64,000 nt of DNA from Corynebacterium hansenii (GCF_030408795.1 NZ_CP047211.1:2852001-2916000); one strand, 5' to 3'. Positions 27,726 through 38,218 are shown, numbered from the stretch's first letter. Notes: generated by a model from the letters alone, not told the origin. Made by a program: numbers and translations.

Positions 27726-28280
27726 CTACTCCAATCCCAGATCGGCGAGGCCGAGGAGGAAGCGGTATTCCAGCCCCTCGGCGCGGATGACGTCGGCGGC
27801 GCCGGTGTCGCGGTCGACGACGGTGGCCACGCCCACGACGTCGGCGCCGGCCTCGCGCAGCGCGGCGACGGCGGTCAGCGGCGAGTTGCCGGTGGTGGTG
27901 GTGTCCTCGACGACGAGGACCTTCGCGCCCTCGATGTCCGGTCCCTCGACGCGGCGCTGCATGCCGTGCTTCTTGGCCTCCTTGCGCACCACGAACGCGT
28001 CGATGGCGCGGCCGTCGGCGTGCATGACGGACGTGGCCACCGGGTCGGCGCCCAGCGTCAGGCCGCCCACGGCGGCGTAATCCCAGTCGGCGGTGAGTTC
28101 GCGCAGCAGTTCGCCGATCAGCCGGGACGCCCCGTGGTGCAGCGTCGCGCGGCGCAGGTCGACGTAGTAGTCGGCTTCCTTGCCGGAGGACAGCGTCACC
28201 CGGCCGTGGACGACGGCCAGTTCCTTGACCAGTTCGGCGAGCTCCGCGAGCTTCTTTTCGTCTACCTGGGGTCTGTTCAT
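27726..28280 (-). CDS. pyrE: Orotate phosphoribosyltransferase, PyrE
   Basis: A 184-residue enzyme converting orotate and PRPP to OMP in pyrimidine synthesis. Its PRPP loop is VLVVEDTTTTGNS, with the upstream catalytic loop VRKEAKKHG and SSGKEADYYVDLRR at the N-terminus. ATG at 28280 overlaps the stop of the following gene (ATGA), so they are translationally coupled. The order (methyltransferase, pyrE, secreted acidic protein, then clpB further on) mirrors Rv0380c-Rv0384c. Confidence 0.96.
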   Translation of the reverse strand: MNRPQVDEKKLAELAELVKELAVVHGRVTLSSGKEADYYVDLRRATLHHGASRLIGELLRELTADWDYAAVGGLTLGADPVATSVMHADGRAIDAFVVRKEAKKHGMQRRVEGPDIEGAKVLVVEDTTTTGNSPLTAVAALREAGADVVGVATVVDRDTGAADVIRAEGLEYRFLLGLADLGLE

Positions 28281-29599
28281 TCCTGGTCGTCCTTTTCTGG
28301 GTCTGTTTCTGCGTCTGGCGTGGCGTCGCCGAAGATCACCGCGGGCCCGGAGTCCGGGCGGATGATCCGCCCTCCGGTGACGGCGGCCCGGCTGTGTTCG
28401 GGATCCTCCCCCAGCGCGGGCAGGTCCGCGCCGGATTCTCCCAAATCGCGGAACTCGCCGTCGCCCATCCGCTTTCCGACGGACCGCGTGGGCGTGTCCA
28501 GCGGATCCCCCGAAGCGGCCGGGGGCCGCCAGGAGGGCGTCTCCTCGGCGGGTTCGGCCGAGGCGGGTGCGGCGGGGGCGGTGCCGAGAGGCCGCAGGTG
28601 GCCCGGCGCGGACGGGGCGTCGGAGGCCGTCGGGCGGGTGGGGTCGCGGTGGGCGGGGTCGAGTTCGCCGATGGACCCCGGCGACGGCGGCAGCCGGCGG
28701 GCGATGTCGGCGAAACCGGCGATGGGCGCCAGCGCGGCATCCCAATCGTCGGGGCCGGAGCCGTCGGCGAAGGCGCCGATGACCCACTCGCCCTCCGCCC
28801 ACGCCGCCGTGATGGATTCGGGGAGGGACCGCAGCACCCGGTGGGCGCGGTTGTCGAAGATGCGGTGGATGACCGCCGGGTCGGTGGCGGAGACGGTCAC
28901 GCCGTCCTCCACGCCGACTTCGGGCAGGTCGGTGCGGCCGTCGCGGGAGAACTCCATGATCTCGTCGGAGGGCACCGGGCGGCGCAGCGCCAGCAGCGTC
29001 ACCCCGCCGATGTCGCACAGGTGCATTTCGCGGCCGTGGGCGAAACCGCTGACCACGTCGCGGGCGTCGCCCTCCGGGACGCGCTCCCACCACGACGCCA
29101 CCTCGGGGTCGATCTTGTGGAAATCCGCCTTCCGGTCCAACGCCCACGCCTTCCGCGCGCGCCGCGCGTTCATGCCCGCCAGCGGGCCGACGTGGCGCAG
29201 CTCCTCGCGGGTGGGGAACCGCGGCGCGAACGACGGGCGGGACCGGCGCTTGGGGGAACCCTCCCCCAGATCGAGCGGCTCGTCATCGGGGTCGGGGTCG
29301 GGCTCGGGGTCGGTTTCGGGCTGAACTTCTGGCTCGGCTGCAACCTCGTCCTCGACTTCAACCACGTCAAGGGGTTCCGCGACGGCCTCGGCCTCGACTT
29401 CCGCTTCGGCCTCGGCCTCGGGTTCCGGCTCGGGCTCCGTCTTCTCGGCCTCTTCCGGCTCGGGGGCCGGCTCCACGGGAACGGCGGCGGCGTCGTCAAG
29501 CGAACGCGACGCCCCCGCGCGGCGGCGCGCGTCCAGGAAGAACAGCGCCGCACCCGCGCCCAGCAGCGCGATCCCGAGGAGAATGAAGAGGTAAGTCAT
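28277..29599 (-). CDS. Membrane-anchored acidic protein (Rv0383c-like position)
   Basis: A 440-residue protein with one N-terminal helix (LFILLGIALLGAGAALFFLD, residues 4-23), a very acidic Glu/Pro/Ala linker (residues 40-110), and a folded domain from RFPTREELRHVGPLAG to GFADIARRLPPSPGSIGE. The C-terminal third is again low complexity. The folded domain is conserved in mycobacteria and corynebacteria next to pyrE but has no assigned function that I can name. Topology suggests an anchored protein with the domain on one face of the membrane. Confidence 0.78.
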   Translation of the reverse strand: MTYLFILLGIALLGAGAALFFLDARRRAGASRSLDDAAAVPVEPAPEPEEAEKTEPEPEPEAEAEAEVEAEAVAEPLDVVEVEDEVAAEPEVQPETDPEPDPDPDDEPLDLGEGSPKRRSRPSFAPRFPTREELRHVGPLAGMNARRARKAWALDRKADFHKIDPEVASWWERVPEGDARDVVSGFAHGREMHLCDIGGVTLLALRRPVPSDEIMEFSRDGRTDLPEVGVEDGVTVSATDPAVIHRIFDNRAHRVLRSLPESITAAWAEGEWVIGAFADGSGPDDWDAALAPIAGFADIARRLPPSPGSIGELDPAHRDPTRPTASDAPSAPGHLRPLGTAPAAPASAEPAEETPSWRPPAASGDPLDTPTRSVGKRMGDGEFRDLGESGADLPALGEDPEHSRAAVTGGRIIRPDSGPAVIFGDATPDAETDPEKDDQE

Positions 29600-29624
29600 C
29601 GTGGGGACAGTCTATGCGGCTGCC

Positions 29625-30452
29625 TCACAGGCGGACGATGGGCCGCGCCGGATCACCCGCCCACTTCGACCAACCGCCGATGAACAGCGACGCGCCGGGC
29701 ATCCCGGCCTCGTGCATCGCCTGGATGAACAGCGACGAATGCAGGCCCGACCCGGAATACACGGCGACCTGATCGCCCGAGGTCACGCCGACCTCGGCGA
29801 GCTTGGCGCGGATGTCCTCGGCGGGCAGGAACTCGCCGTCGCGCTGCAGCGCGCGGACCGGCAGGTTCACCGCCCCCGGGATGTGCCCGGCCTGCAGGTC
29901 CAGGCGCTCGGCGCGGCCCTGGAAGCGGGGCAGTTCGCGGGCGTCGATGAGCACGCCCTTGCCGGGCCACGCGGCGACCTCGTCGACGTCGACGACCGGG
30001 AGGTTGCCCGCGGTGACCGTCAGATCGCCCGGCTGCGGGAGGTTGCCCGGGCCGCCGGCGGTGTCGAAGCCCTCCTCCTCCCAGCCGCGCAGGCCGCAGC
30101 GCAGCACCTTGACGTCCTTGATGCCCGCCCACGTGAGAATCCACCACGCGCGCGCCGCCAGCAGGCCGTCGCCCTTGTCGTAGACGACGACCTCGTGCTC
30201 GTCGGTCAGGCCCCACCGGTCGACGGCGTCCTGGACGCGCGCCAGCTCCGGCAGGGGGTTGCGGCCGTGCTCGCGGTCGGGGATGCCGACCAGGTCATAC
30301 GTCGGGTCCGAGAAGAGTGCCAGCGGAATGTGGGCCATGGTGTAGTGGCAGTAGGACGACCGGTCGCGGGACCAGCGGGTGTCGATGATCGCGATGCGGC
30401 GCCCGGCCTGGATGCGGCCATGGAGTTCCCGTGCGGAGATGCAGGTGCTCAT
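29625..30452 (-). CDS. Tandem-rhodanese (thiosulfate sulfurtransferase-like) protein with Ser at the catalytic position
   Basis: A 275-residue two-domain rhodanese like SseA/CysA. The N-terminal domain has IIDTRWSRDRSSY and VVVYDKGDGLLAARAWW; the C-terminal domain has VLIDARELPRFQG and HIPGAVNLPV. The active-site loop, normally CGSGVTA-like, reads YSGSGLHSS: Ser233 replaces the catalytic Cys, checked directly in the nucleotides (TAT TCC GGG TCG GGC). It may therefore be inactive as a sulfurtransferase, or act as a binding protein. ATG at 30452. Confidence 0.85.
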   Translation of the reverse strand: MSTCISARELHGRIQAGRRIAIIDTRWSRDRSSYCHYTMAHIPLALFSDPTYDLVGIPDREHGRNPLPELARVQDAVDRWGLTDEHEVVVYDKGDGLLAARAWWILTWAGIKDVKVLRCGLRGWEEEGFDTAGGPGNLPQPGDLTVTAGNLPVVDVDEVAAWPGKGVLIDARELPRFQGRAERLDLQAGHIPGAVNLPVRALQRDGEFLPAEDIRAKLAEVGVTSGDQVAVYSGSGLHSSLFIQAMHEAGMPGASLFIGGWSKWAGDPARPIVRL

Positions 30453-30510
30453 ACCGGTAGAGCCTAGATCCGAACGCCCGAATCCGCCGCGCCGCAGGTG
30501 GCCGTCGCTA

Positions 30511-30516
30511 TAGCCT
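30511..30516 (+). promoter_or_regulatory. -10 element (TAGCCT), probable leaderless start
   Basis: TAGCCT ends 6 nt before the ATG at 30523. A TATAGC hexamer two bases upstream is an alternative. Confidence 0.5.
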
Positions 30517-30522
30517 GGCGGC

Positions 30523-31332
30523 ATGAACCAGATCAAGCGCACCGCATTCATCACCGGGGCCGCACAGGGCATCGGCCGCCGCACCGCCGAACTCCTTCTG
30601 GACCGCGGCTGGACCGTCGGCGTATACGACATTTCCGACGACGTCGCCTGGGCCGAGGGCCGCCCCGGCGCGGTGACCGGGCACCTGGACGTCCGCGACG
30701 CCGAAGAGTGGCGCGAGGCCCTGAAGTCCTTCGCCGAAGTCGCCGGCGGCATCGACGTGCTGGTGAACAACGCCGGCGTGCTCTACGGCGGGCCGTTCGA
30801 GGACGCGGGCACCGACGTCGACGAGCGGATCATCGACGTCAACGTCAAGGGCGTCGCGCTGGGCGCGAAGCTGGGGCTGCCGCACCTGAAGAAGTCGCGC
30901 GGCCAGATGATCAACCTGGCGTCGGCCTCCGCGATCTACGGCACGCCGGACATGGCCATGTACTCGGCATCGAAGTTCGCCGTCCGCGGCCTGACCGAGG
31001 CCCTGGATTACGAGTGGCGCCCGCACGGCATCCGCGTCGCCGCCGTCTGGCCGCTGTACGCCGACACCGGGATGCTCGACGGCGTGGCCACCACCGGCAC
31101 GTCGCGCCTGGGCATCCGCCTGACGGCCGACGACGTGGCCAAGGGCGTCATCGACTGCATCGACGTCGGGTACGAGGACGGCGAGCGCCGCACCCCGCGC
31201 TCCCCCGCCAAGGTGCACTTCCCCGTGGGCCTGCAGGCCAAGGTGCTGTTCGCCACCTCGCACATGTCGCCGGCGTTCCTGACGCGATTCGTCAACGGCA
31301 AGCTGACCACCAAGCGGAAGATCGGGTTCTAG
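30523..31332 (+). CDS. Short-chain dehydrogenase/reductase
   Basis: A 269-residue SDR of the classical type. The cofactor motif TGAAQGIG is at residues 11-18, NNAG at 82-85, and the catalytic YxxxK at Tyr147-Lys151 with a serine-rich strand before it (NLASASAIYG). The Asp in VYDIS at residue 36 suggests NAD+ rather than NADP+ preference. The substrate is unknown. It stands alone, with a leaderless-type promoter. Confidence 0.88.
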   Translation: MNQIKRTAFITGAAQGIGRRTAELLLDRGWTVGVYDISDDVAWAEGRPGAVTGHLDVRDAEEWREALKSFAEVAGGIDVLVNNAGVLYGGPFEDAGTDVDERIIDVNVKGVALGAKLGLPHLKKSRGQMINLASASAIYGTPDMAMYSASKFAVRGLTEALDYEWRPHGIRVAAVWPLYADTGMLDGVATTGTSRLGIRLTADDVAKGVIDCIDVGYEDGERRTPRSPAKVHFPVGLQAKVLFATSHMSPAFLTRFVNGKLTTKRKIGF

Positions 31333-31350
31333 GGCTTTTTGCTTGGCGAC

Positions 31351-31369
31351 GGGCCGGGCAGCGGCCCGG
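31351..31369. terminator. Weak hairpin downstream of the SDR gene
   Basis: CCGGGC (31354-31359) and GCCCGG (31364-31369) can pair with a 4-nt loop, 22 nt after the SDR stop. There is no T-run, so it is only a possible terminator. Confidence 0.35.
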
Positions 31370-31398
31370 AAACGGTTGCCGCCGCGGGCGGGCGCGCA

Positions 31399-31404
31399 TA
31401 ATTT
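31399..31404 (+). promoter_or_regulatory. -10 element (TAATTT) of a leaderless lipoprotein gene
   Basis: TAATTT ends 6 nt before the ATG at 31411; the flanking TTTTGAGTGATG is nearly the same as TTTTAGGTGATG upstream of the paralog at 32178. Confidence 0.6.
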
Positions 31405-31410
31405 TGAGTG

Positions 31411-31917
31411 ATGTACAACACCCGAATGAAGCGCCGCCTGCGTCTCGCAGCCCCCATCCTCACCGCGTCCCTGCTCCTCGCCGCCTGCGGCGGTGACGGG
31501 GACGCCGGAAAGAACGACGACGCCGCCGGCGGCAGCGGGGCGGCGACCACGTCCGCCGACGCCGGTGCCGGTGCCTCGCAGGAGACGTCGAAGCCCGCCG
31601 AGAAGCCGAAGGGCCCGCCGGCCGAGCAGGACGCCGACGGCATCGAGCTGTCCATCACCGACGCCCGCCCCTCCGAGGCCCTTCCGAATGGCGCCACCAT
31701 CGGCGTCAGCTGGTCGGTCCAGCCGGACGCTTCGGGCACCTGCGACTTCATGCTGACCGTCTACGACCAGACCGGCGAAACCCTGACCGCCACGCCGGGC
31801 ACCGCGTGCCAGAGCAAGATCGAACTGAACCTGATGGGCTACGACGTCAAGGAATTCACCGTCGCCCTGAAAGCCGGCGACAAGATGGCCGTGCGGAAGA
31901 AGGCGGTGGAGGGGTGA
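31411..31917 (+). CDS. Lipoprotein, paralog of the 32178-32600 product
   Basis: A 168-residue precursor with a twin-Arg-poor, Lys/Arg-rich N-terminus and the lipobox LLAAC, giving a lipidated Cys near residue 25. A Gly/Ala/Thr/Lys linker (about residues 30-70) leads to a beta-type domain with TCDFMLTVYDQTGETL and FTVALKAGDKMAV. The pattern C-x-F-x-L-T-V, second Cys, and closing KAGDK...V is shared with the 32178 gene, so they arose by duplication. The two conserved cysteines probably form a disulfide. Function unknown. A GTG three bases upstream (31408) is an alternative start. Confidence 0.75.
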   Translation: MYNTRMKRRLRLAAPILTASLLLAACGGDGDAGKNDDAAGGSGAATTSADAGAGASQETSKPAEKPKGPPAEQDADGIELSITDARPSEALPNGATIGVSWSVQPDASGTCDFMLTVYDQTGETLTATPGTACQSKIELNLMGYDVKEFTVALKAGDKMAVRKKAVEG

Positions 31918-31933
31918 GGTTCCTGCTCCGGGC

Positions 31934-32032
31934 CTAGATCCCGATCGTCTCGCGCGCGTGCTCCACGGCCGCACCGAAGAACCCGATGGCGAAGCCGGGG
32001 TCGGTGAAGATCGAGCTGATGATGTCGAGCAT
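31934..32032 (-). CDS. Small hydrophobic/amphipathic 32-residue ORF, possible porin- or peptide-like
   Basis: The ORF encodes 32 residues beginning MLDIISSIFTDPGFAIG and ending ARETIGI. It has no signal peptide, a strongly hydrophobic first two-thirds with Gly and Phe, and three acidic residues. The ATG at 32032 has a good Shine-Dalgarno (GGAAGGA) 8 nt upstream. Corynebacteria encode very short, signal-less, acidic cell-wall channel proteins (PorA/PorH, 45-57 residues), a loose similarity of type only. It is antisense-free and convergent with the 31411 lipoprotein. No family was recognised; could be spurious. Confidence 0.45.
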   Translation of the reverse strand: MLDIISSIFTDPGFAIGFFGAAVEHARETIGI

Positions 32033-32165
32033 GCGTGGTTCCTTCCGTAGTTTGCCCGTCACTCGGGGGCAGCACATGAGAAGTAACACGCGAGACGGCG
32101 CAGGCCCGGGAGGCGCGCACCGTGTCTGAAATGGGAACACTGTTGATTCCCGTCCGGCGGCGGAA

Positions 32166-32171
32166 TACTTT
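32166..32171 (+). promoter_or_regulatory. -10 element (TACTTT) of a leaderless lipoprotein gene
   Basis: TACTTT ends 6 nt before the ATG at 32178, the same geometry as at 31399. Confidence 0.58.
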
Positions 32172-32177
32172 TAGGTG

Positions 32178-32600
32178 ATGAACGCCACCACGCTGGTTCG
32201 CCGCTCCTCCCTCGCCTCGACGCTGGCCGTGGCCGCGCTGGCGATCGCGGCGTGCGGGACGGATGAGTTGCCGGCCGAGACGTCGGAAAGCAAAAGCAAA
32301 GGCAGCATCGAGCTGAAAGTGACGCCGGACGGGCCGATCACCCTCGACGAGTCCGGTACCGCGAAGTACAACGTCGACTGGGAAGCCAAAGCCCAGGGCG
32401 ACGACGAGACGTGCGAGTTCGTGCTCACCGTCACCGCCCCCGGCGACGAAGTCCTGCACACGGTGCCCGTGACCGGGTGCGACAGCTCGATGGCCATGAC
32501 CCTCGTCGACGGCGCCGGCGAAATGAAATCCGGCGAGTACCGCGTCGAACTCGAACGCGACAACGAACGCGCCGAGGAGCGGTTCACGGTGAAGAAGTAG
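32178..32600 (+). CDS. Lipoprotein, paralog of the 31411-31917 product
   Basis: A 140-residue precursor with signal peptide ASTLAVAALAIAAC and lipobox. The mature part has TCEFVLTVTAPGDEVL, a second Cys in VTGCDSS, and ends EERFTVKK, matching the neighbour's domain in order and spacing but with a shorter linker. The pair probably encodes two variants of one small surface domain. Start: ATG 32178, with a GTG at 32175 also in frame. Downstream, GC content drops sharply from about 32660. Confidence 0.72.
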   Translation: MNATTLVRRSSLASTLAVAALAIAACGTDELPAETSESKSKGSIELKVTPDGPITLDESGTAKYNVDWEAKAQGDDETCEFVLTVTAPGDEVLHTVPVTGCDSSMAMTLVDGAGEMKSGEYRVELERDNERAEERFTVKK

Positions 32601-33059
32601 GGGACTCAGACCCTGGCCACACCGGCAACACCCTCGCGGGCTTCTCAGCGTCCCACCCTCGGCCACATAACCTGTGAACTCAACATTTCGACGGAGCTAT
32701 AATTATAGCTTATTCGATCTGCCGAAAGCTCTGGGACCCACTACAATAGCCACGATCGCACACTTCGATACATTTTTGCCCGCAACATGCCAGCACCCCC
32801 GGCCCCACTGCAGGACAAAAGCGATACCCTCAGGCGATATAGACAATTCGACAAACGGAATCACGCAATGCGCTAGCCGGTCGACATATCCAAGCCAAGC
32901 GAACCCACTCCCCCAGAGTACCCAAAACGGAATAAAACCAAGTCCAGATGGACCACCACCGAAAACGTCGCGAACTTTTCAACCGGAATCAAAAGTACCA
33001 GAGACTGTTTATCGCCGCGACCCCGAGAACAGCACAACCGAGCCGATAAAGAGGATAAA
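32601..33059. other. Left edge and leader of the low-GC island, no convincing gene
   Basis: 459 nt in which GC falls from about 65% to below 50%. It contains the palindromic promoter at 32695-32710. A 130-codon frame (32674-33066) is open but Pro/Ser/Thr-rich, lacks a Shine-Dalgarno and overlaps the ATPase start, so I do not call it. The region may be a long untranslated leader or the remains of an older gene. Confidence 0.5.
32695..32710. promoter_or_regulatory. Perfect 16-bp palindrome overlapping a consensus -10
   Basis: AGCTATAATTATAGCT is a perfect palindrome and includes the -10 consensus TATAAT (32698-32703, plus strand). A regulator dimer bound here would cover the promoter of the ATPase 350 nt downstream. 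No regulator is encoded next to it. Confidence 0.5.
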
Positions 33060-35297
33060 TTGCTAACTCCCGAAATTCCCCTTCACGAAATCCCGTGCTT
33101 TGCAAAAAGTGAAACGCAAACATTGCCCGAACTGTGCAAAGTTAATTTTATTTTTGGCGGCAATGGGTCGGGCAAATCCAGCATCGCAAGAACGATTGCA
33201 GCCCACATCGAAGACAATGTGCCCAAGGAAAGCAAAAAACAACGAACTCTTCTATATAACAAGGATTACAGAGAAACGGTCCTTGAAAAATCCGAACTCG
33301 AAGGACAATTCGCCCTGGGTGAAGAAGCTGCTAGCGCCGAGCAGAAAATGCGCGAACTTAACAAAGAGAGGGCGAAACATGAAAGAGCGATCGAAAACAT
33401 AAAAGCCCAACTGGGAAGCTACGATGATAAATCCGGAAAAAAGGGACAACAACGAATCCTGATAGAAAACCTGCAAGACTCCATTTGGCAATTTCGATCT
33501 CACTTGCCCGAATCAGTGAAAAGCCAAGTCGCATCCGGCATGGGCTCCAAAGCTCGAATGCTAACGAAAGTGGAACACTTCACCCCCTCCGACGACAACC
33601 CACTCACCGCCGAGGAACTCGCCACTAGAATGAAGGACCTCTCGCGAGCCGAGTCTGGCGAGATACATTATTTTAAGCCATTACGCGCGCCCTCGATCGA
33701 TCGAATCGACACCACCCTGCTCGCTCGCCTACTCGAAGACGAATACCTCCCGCAATCAGCAGGACAAATCAGTCAGGTGATCGAACGCCTAAAGAGCACC
33801 GATTGGGTTCAGGCCGGGTTGCGATTTGTGGACCAAACCAGCGATCCCACACTGTGCCCTTTCTGCACGCAGCCCCTTAAAGATACAACGCTACAAGAAA
33901 TCAATAATCTTTTCAACGACGCATATGACGAACGTGTGCGTGATATAAAACTACAAATCGCTTCCCTGGAATTATGCCTTAACAATTTAACAAAATGGTG
34001 GAATGAGAACACATATACGAATTTGCCAAATCATATTCAAGGGGCCCATAAAGAGGTAGAGGTAAATAAGCAATCGCTACACGAACAGATTATTCGCTGT
34101 AAGCGACAACTCGAAACGAAGATCAATGCAATGAGTACAAGTATCGCACCTGGGCCGACTCCCAACGTTGCAGAGCTGCACCAAGCGATTGTTAAGTTCA
34201 ATATTTTGATCGAGGAGAACAATAGTCTATATCGCTCTATGTCGTCTCTAGCAAAAACAGTACAAAGGGAATTTTTGCATTTTGTACACGCGGAATCCAA
34301 ACCGCAAAGAACGGCATTGCGAGCCAAAATAGCTGCGGTGCAGAGCACCATCGACAAGATGCAAAGCTCTATTGATAAATCGCTGGATAGAATCAAGGAC
34401 ATTGATGCCGAGGTAGCCGTCCTCACCACACAGGGACGAACCTCGGAGTTCACCCTGACTTTCATTAATAGGATTATCGAGACAATGTGCTCAGGATCCT
34501 TCAAGTTGGTTCCGGCAGGAGCTTCTGGCAGATATAGAATTGTTCGACCAAACGGTACTCAGGCAAGCCAGACCTTGAGCGAAGGAGAGTCGCAGCTTAT
34601 TGCGTTTCTATATTTCATTAGTGAAATTCATAACATTGATCGACCCAATAGCCTTTCGGGTGTTGACAGCTGTGTTGCGATTATCGACGACCCAATGTCG
34701 AGTCTCGATTCTGAGATGCTTTTCATGGTTTCAACTTTAGTTAAGGAACTGATCGATCGCATGCTAGAAAAGCGAAGTAAAGTCGTTCAGCTCTTTTGTC
34801 TTTCCCATAACTCCGTATTTCACAATGAGCTTACCTATAAGCGCACAAGGTCTTCTAATGCCGGCGGCAATGTTGCACACTACCTTATACAAAAGCGACA
34901 TTTCGGATATAATCGCCTGAGACGAATGGAAGTCGGCGTAATTCGTTCTTCTTACGAATCGCTCTGGTCGGACGTGGCTGCTGCAAAGCAGGGCAAACTT
35001 CACAATTCAGCATCACTAGGAAATACGATGAGACGCATTCTTGAATCTTACTTCCAGCTCACAAATGGTCTCGATATTCAATCACTTGATGTGCAATGCA
35101 CAATGGACGAACGCGTAGCATTTAATAGTTTGAGAAGTTGGCTCCATTCCGCTTCGCATAATGTGCTCGACAATCTGTTTGTAGCGGTTTCTCCTGACGA
35201 AATCCCAGCCTATTTGTCAGTCTTTAAAAAGGTCTTTGTTGCGGCCGGGCACGAAGGTCATCACGAAATGATGATGGCCCGATTTGAATCGGGATAA
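33060..35297 (+). CDS. PrrC/RloC-like ABC ATPase (AAA_13), candidate anticodon nuclease with hook motif
   Basis: A 745-residue protein. Walker A GGNGSGKS is at residues 33-40, ABC signature LSEGE at 506-510, Walker B VAIIDD at 539-544 with SSLD, and switch His in LSHNS at 581-585. Between them, long coiled coils hold CPFC (266-269), a Rad50-like hook as in RloC. The C-terminal part has R658-x3-E662 and H696/H700, comparable to the PrrC/RloC anticodon nuclease triad R-x3-E...H. Such proteins cut tRNA anticodon loops after phage attack or DNA damage. The start is TTG with AGAGGA 5-6 nt upstream. Nuclease activity is inferred. Composition indicates recent transfer. Confidence 0.85.
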   Translation: MLTPEIPLHEIPCFAKSETQTLPELCKVNFIFGGNGSGKSSIARTIAAHIEDNVPKESKKQRTLLYNKDYRETVLEKSELEGQFALGEEAASAEQKMRELNKERAKHERAIENIKAQLGSYDDKSGKKGQQRILIENLQDSIWQFRSHLPESVKSQVASGMGSKARMLTKVEHFTPSDDNPLTAEELATRMKDLSRAESGEIHYFKPLRAPSIDRIDTTLLARLLEDEYLPQSAGQISQVIERLKSTDWVQAGLRFVDQTSDPTLCPFCTQPLKDTTLQEINNLFNDAYDERVRDIKLQIASLELCLNNLTKWWNENTYTNLPNHIQGAHKEVEVNKQSLHEQIIRCKRQLETKINAMSTSIAPGPTPNVAELHQAIVKFNILIEENNSLYRSMSSLAKTVQREFLHFVHAESKPQRTALRAKIAAVQSTIDKMQSSIDKSLDRIKDIDAEVAVLTTQGRTSEFTLTFINRIIETMCSGSFKLVPAGASGRYRIVRPNGTQASQTLSEGESQLIAFLYFISEIHNIDRPNSLSGVDSCVAIIDDPMSSLDSEMLFMVSTLVKELIDRMLEKRSKVVQLFCLSHNSVFHNELTYKRTRSSNAGGNVAHYLIQKRHFGYNRLRRMEVGVIRSSYESLWSDVAAAKQGKLHNSASLGNTMRRILESYFQLTNGLDIQSLDVQCTMDERVAFNSLRSWLHSASHNVLDNLFVAVSPDEIPAYLSVFKKVFVAAGHEGHHEMMMARFESG

Positions 35298-35470
35298 TTT
35301 CTGCTTCACGCAAACCAGGTTCGCGCTTTCGGATAACAGATTCACCAATCTTGGCATAGCTTACCGTCTTGGATTTTAAATCGCCGCAGCTCATCTAAGT
35401 ACCCGATTGTTCAGGTTTTTCTTAGCTTGCTTTTGTCGACGTCGAAGTTCTGGTCCTGGAAGCACGCAAA

Positions 35471-35500
35471 AGCGGGCCGGGTGTTTCCACCCGGCCCGCT
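35471..35500. terminator. Strong hairpin terminator downstream of clpB
   Basis: A 13-bp perfect stem (35471-35483 with 35488-35500) and loop TTTC. On the minus strand it is followed by CTTTTG, so it ends clpB transcription; on the plus strand it could end the ATPase transcript too. Confidence 0.8.
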
Positions 35501-35527
35501 CCAAAATCCAGGTCGATCTAGGCTCGC

Positions 35528-35556
35528 GGCGGGCCGTCGTCAAGCGACGGCCCGCC
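35528..35556. terminator. Second hairpin next to the clpB stop
   Basis: A 12-bp perfect stem GGCGGGCCGTCG (35528-35539) with CGACGGCCCGCC (35545-35556), loop TCAAG, 14 nt past the clpB stop. Tandem with the hairpin at 35471. The loop side contains the recurring CGTCGTCAAGC motif. Confidence 0.65.
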
Positions 35557-35569
35557 CGCACTCCGCGCC

Positions 35570-38167
<2,598 letters not shown>

Positions 38168-38197
38168 GGTCCTCGTCCTTTCGTGGGGTCTGCAAGA

Positions 38198-38218
38198 TGT
38201 GAGTCGATCGCGCTCAAC
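38198..38218. promoter_or_regulatory. Weaker HAIR-like (HspR) site upstream of clpB
   Basis: TGTGAGT-N7-GCTCAAC compared with the HAIR consensus CTTGAGT-N7-ACTCAAG: 10 of 14 positions match with the correct 7-nt spacing. It sits 31 nt before the clpB ATG. Confidence 0.5.

Larger units (their letters stand above)
32660..35460. mobile_element. Low-GC genomic island carrying one AAA_13-type ATPase
   Basis: About 2.8 kb at roughly 48% GC lies between ~70% GC flanks, breaking the otherwise conserved pyrE-to-clpB synteny. AT-ending codons, AAA lysines and ATT/ATA isoleucines are frequent inside, unlike the neighbours. No integrase, transposase, tRNA or clear direct repeats mark the ends, so the mechanism of entry is unknown. 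The boundaries are where base composition shifts by eye. Confidence 0.7.

Noticed and set aside
32674..33066. Open frame of 130 codons upstream of the island ATPase
   Set aside because: Pro/Ser/Thr-rich composition, no Shine-Dalgarno, and overlap with the ATPase start; it looks like chance open frame in low-GC DNA.
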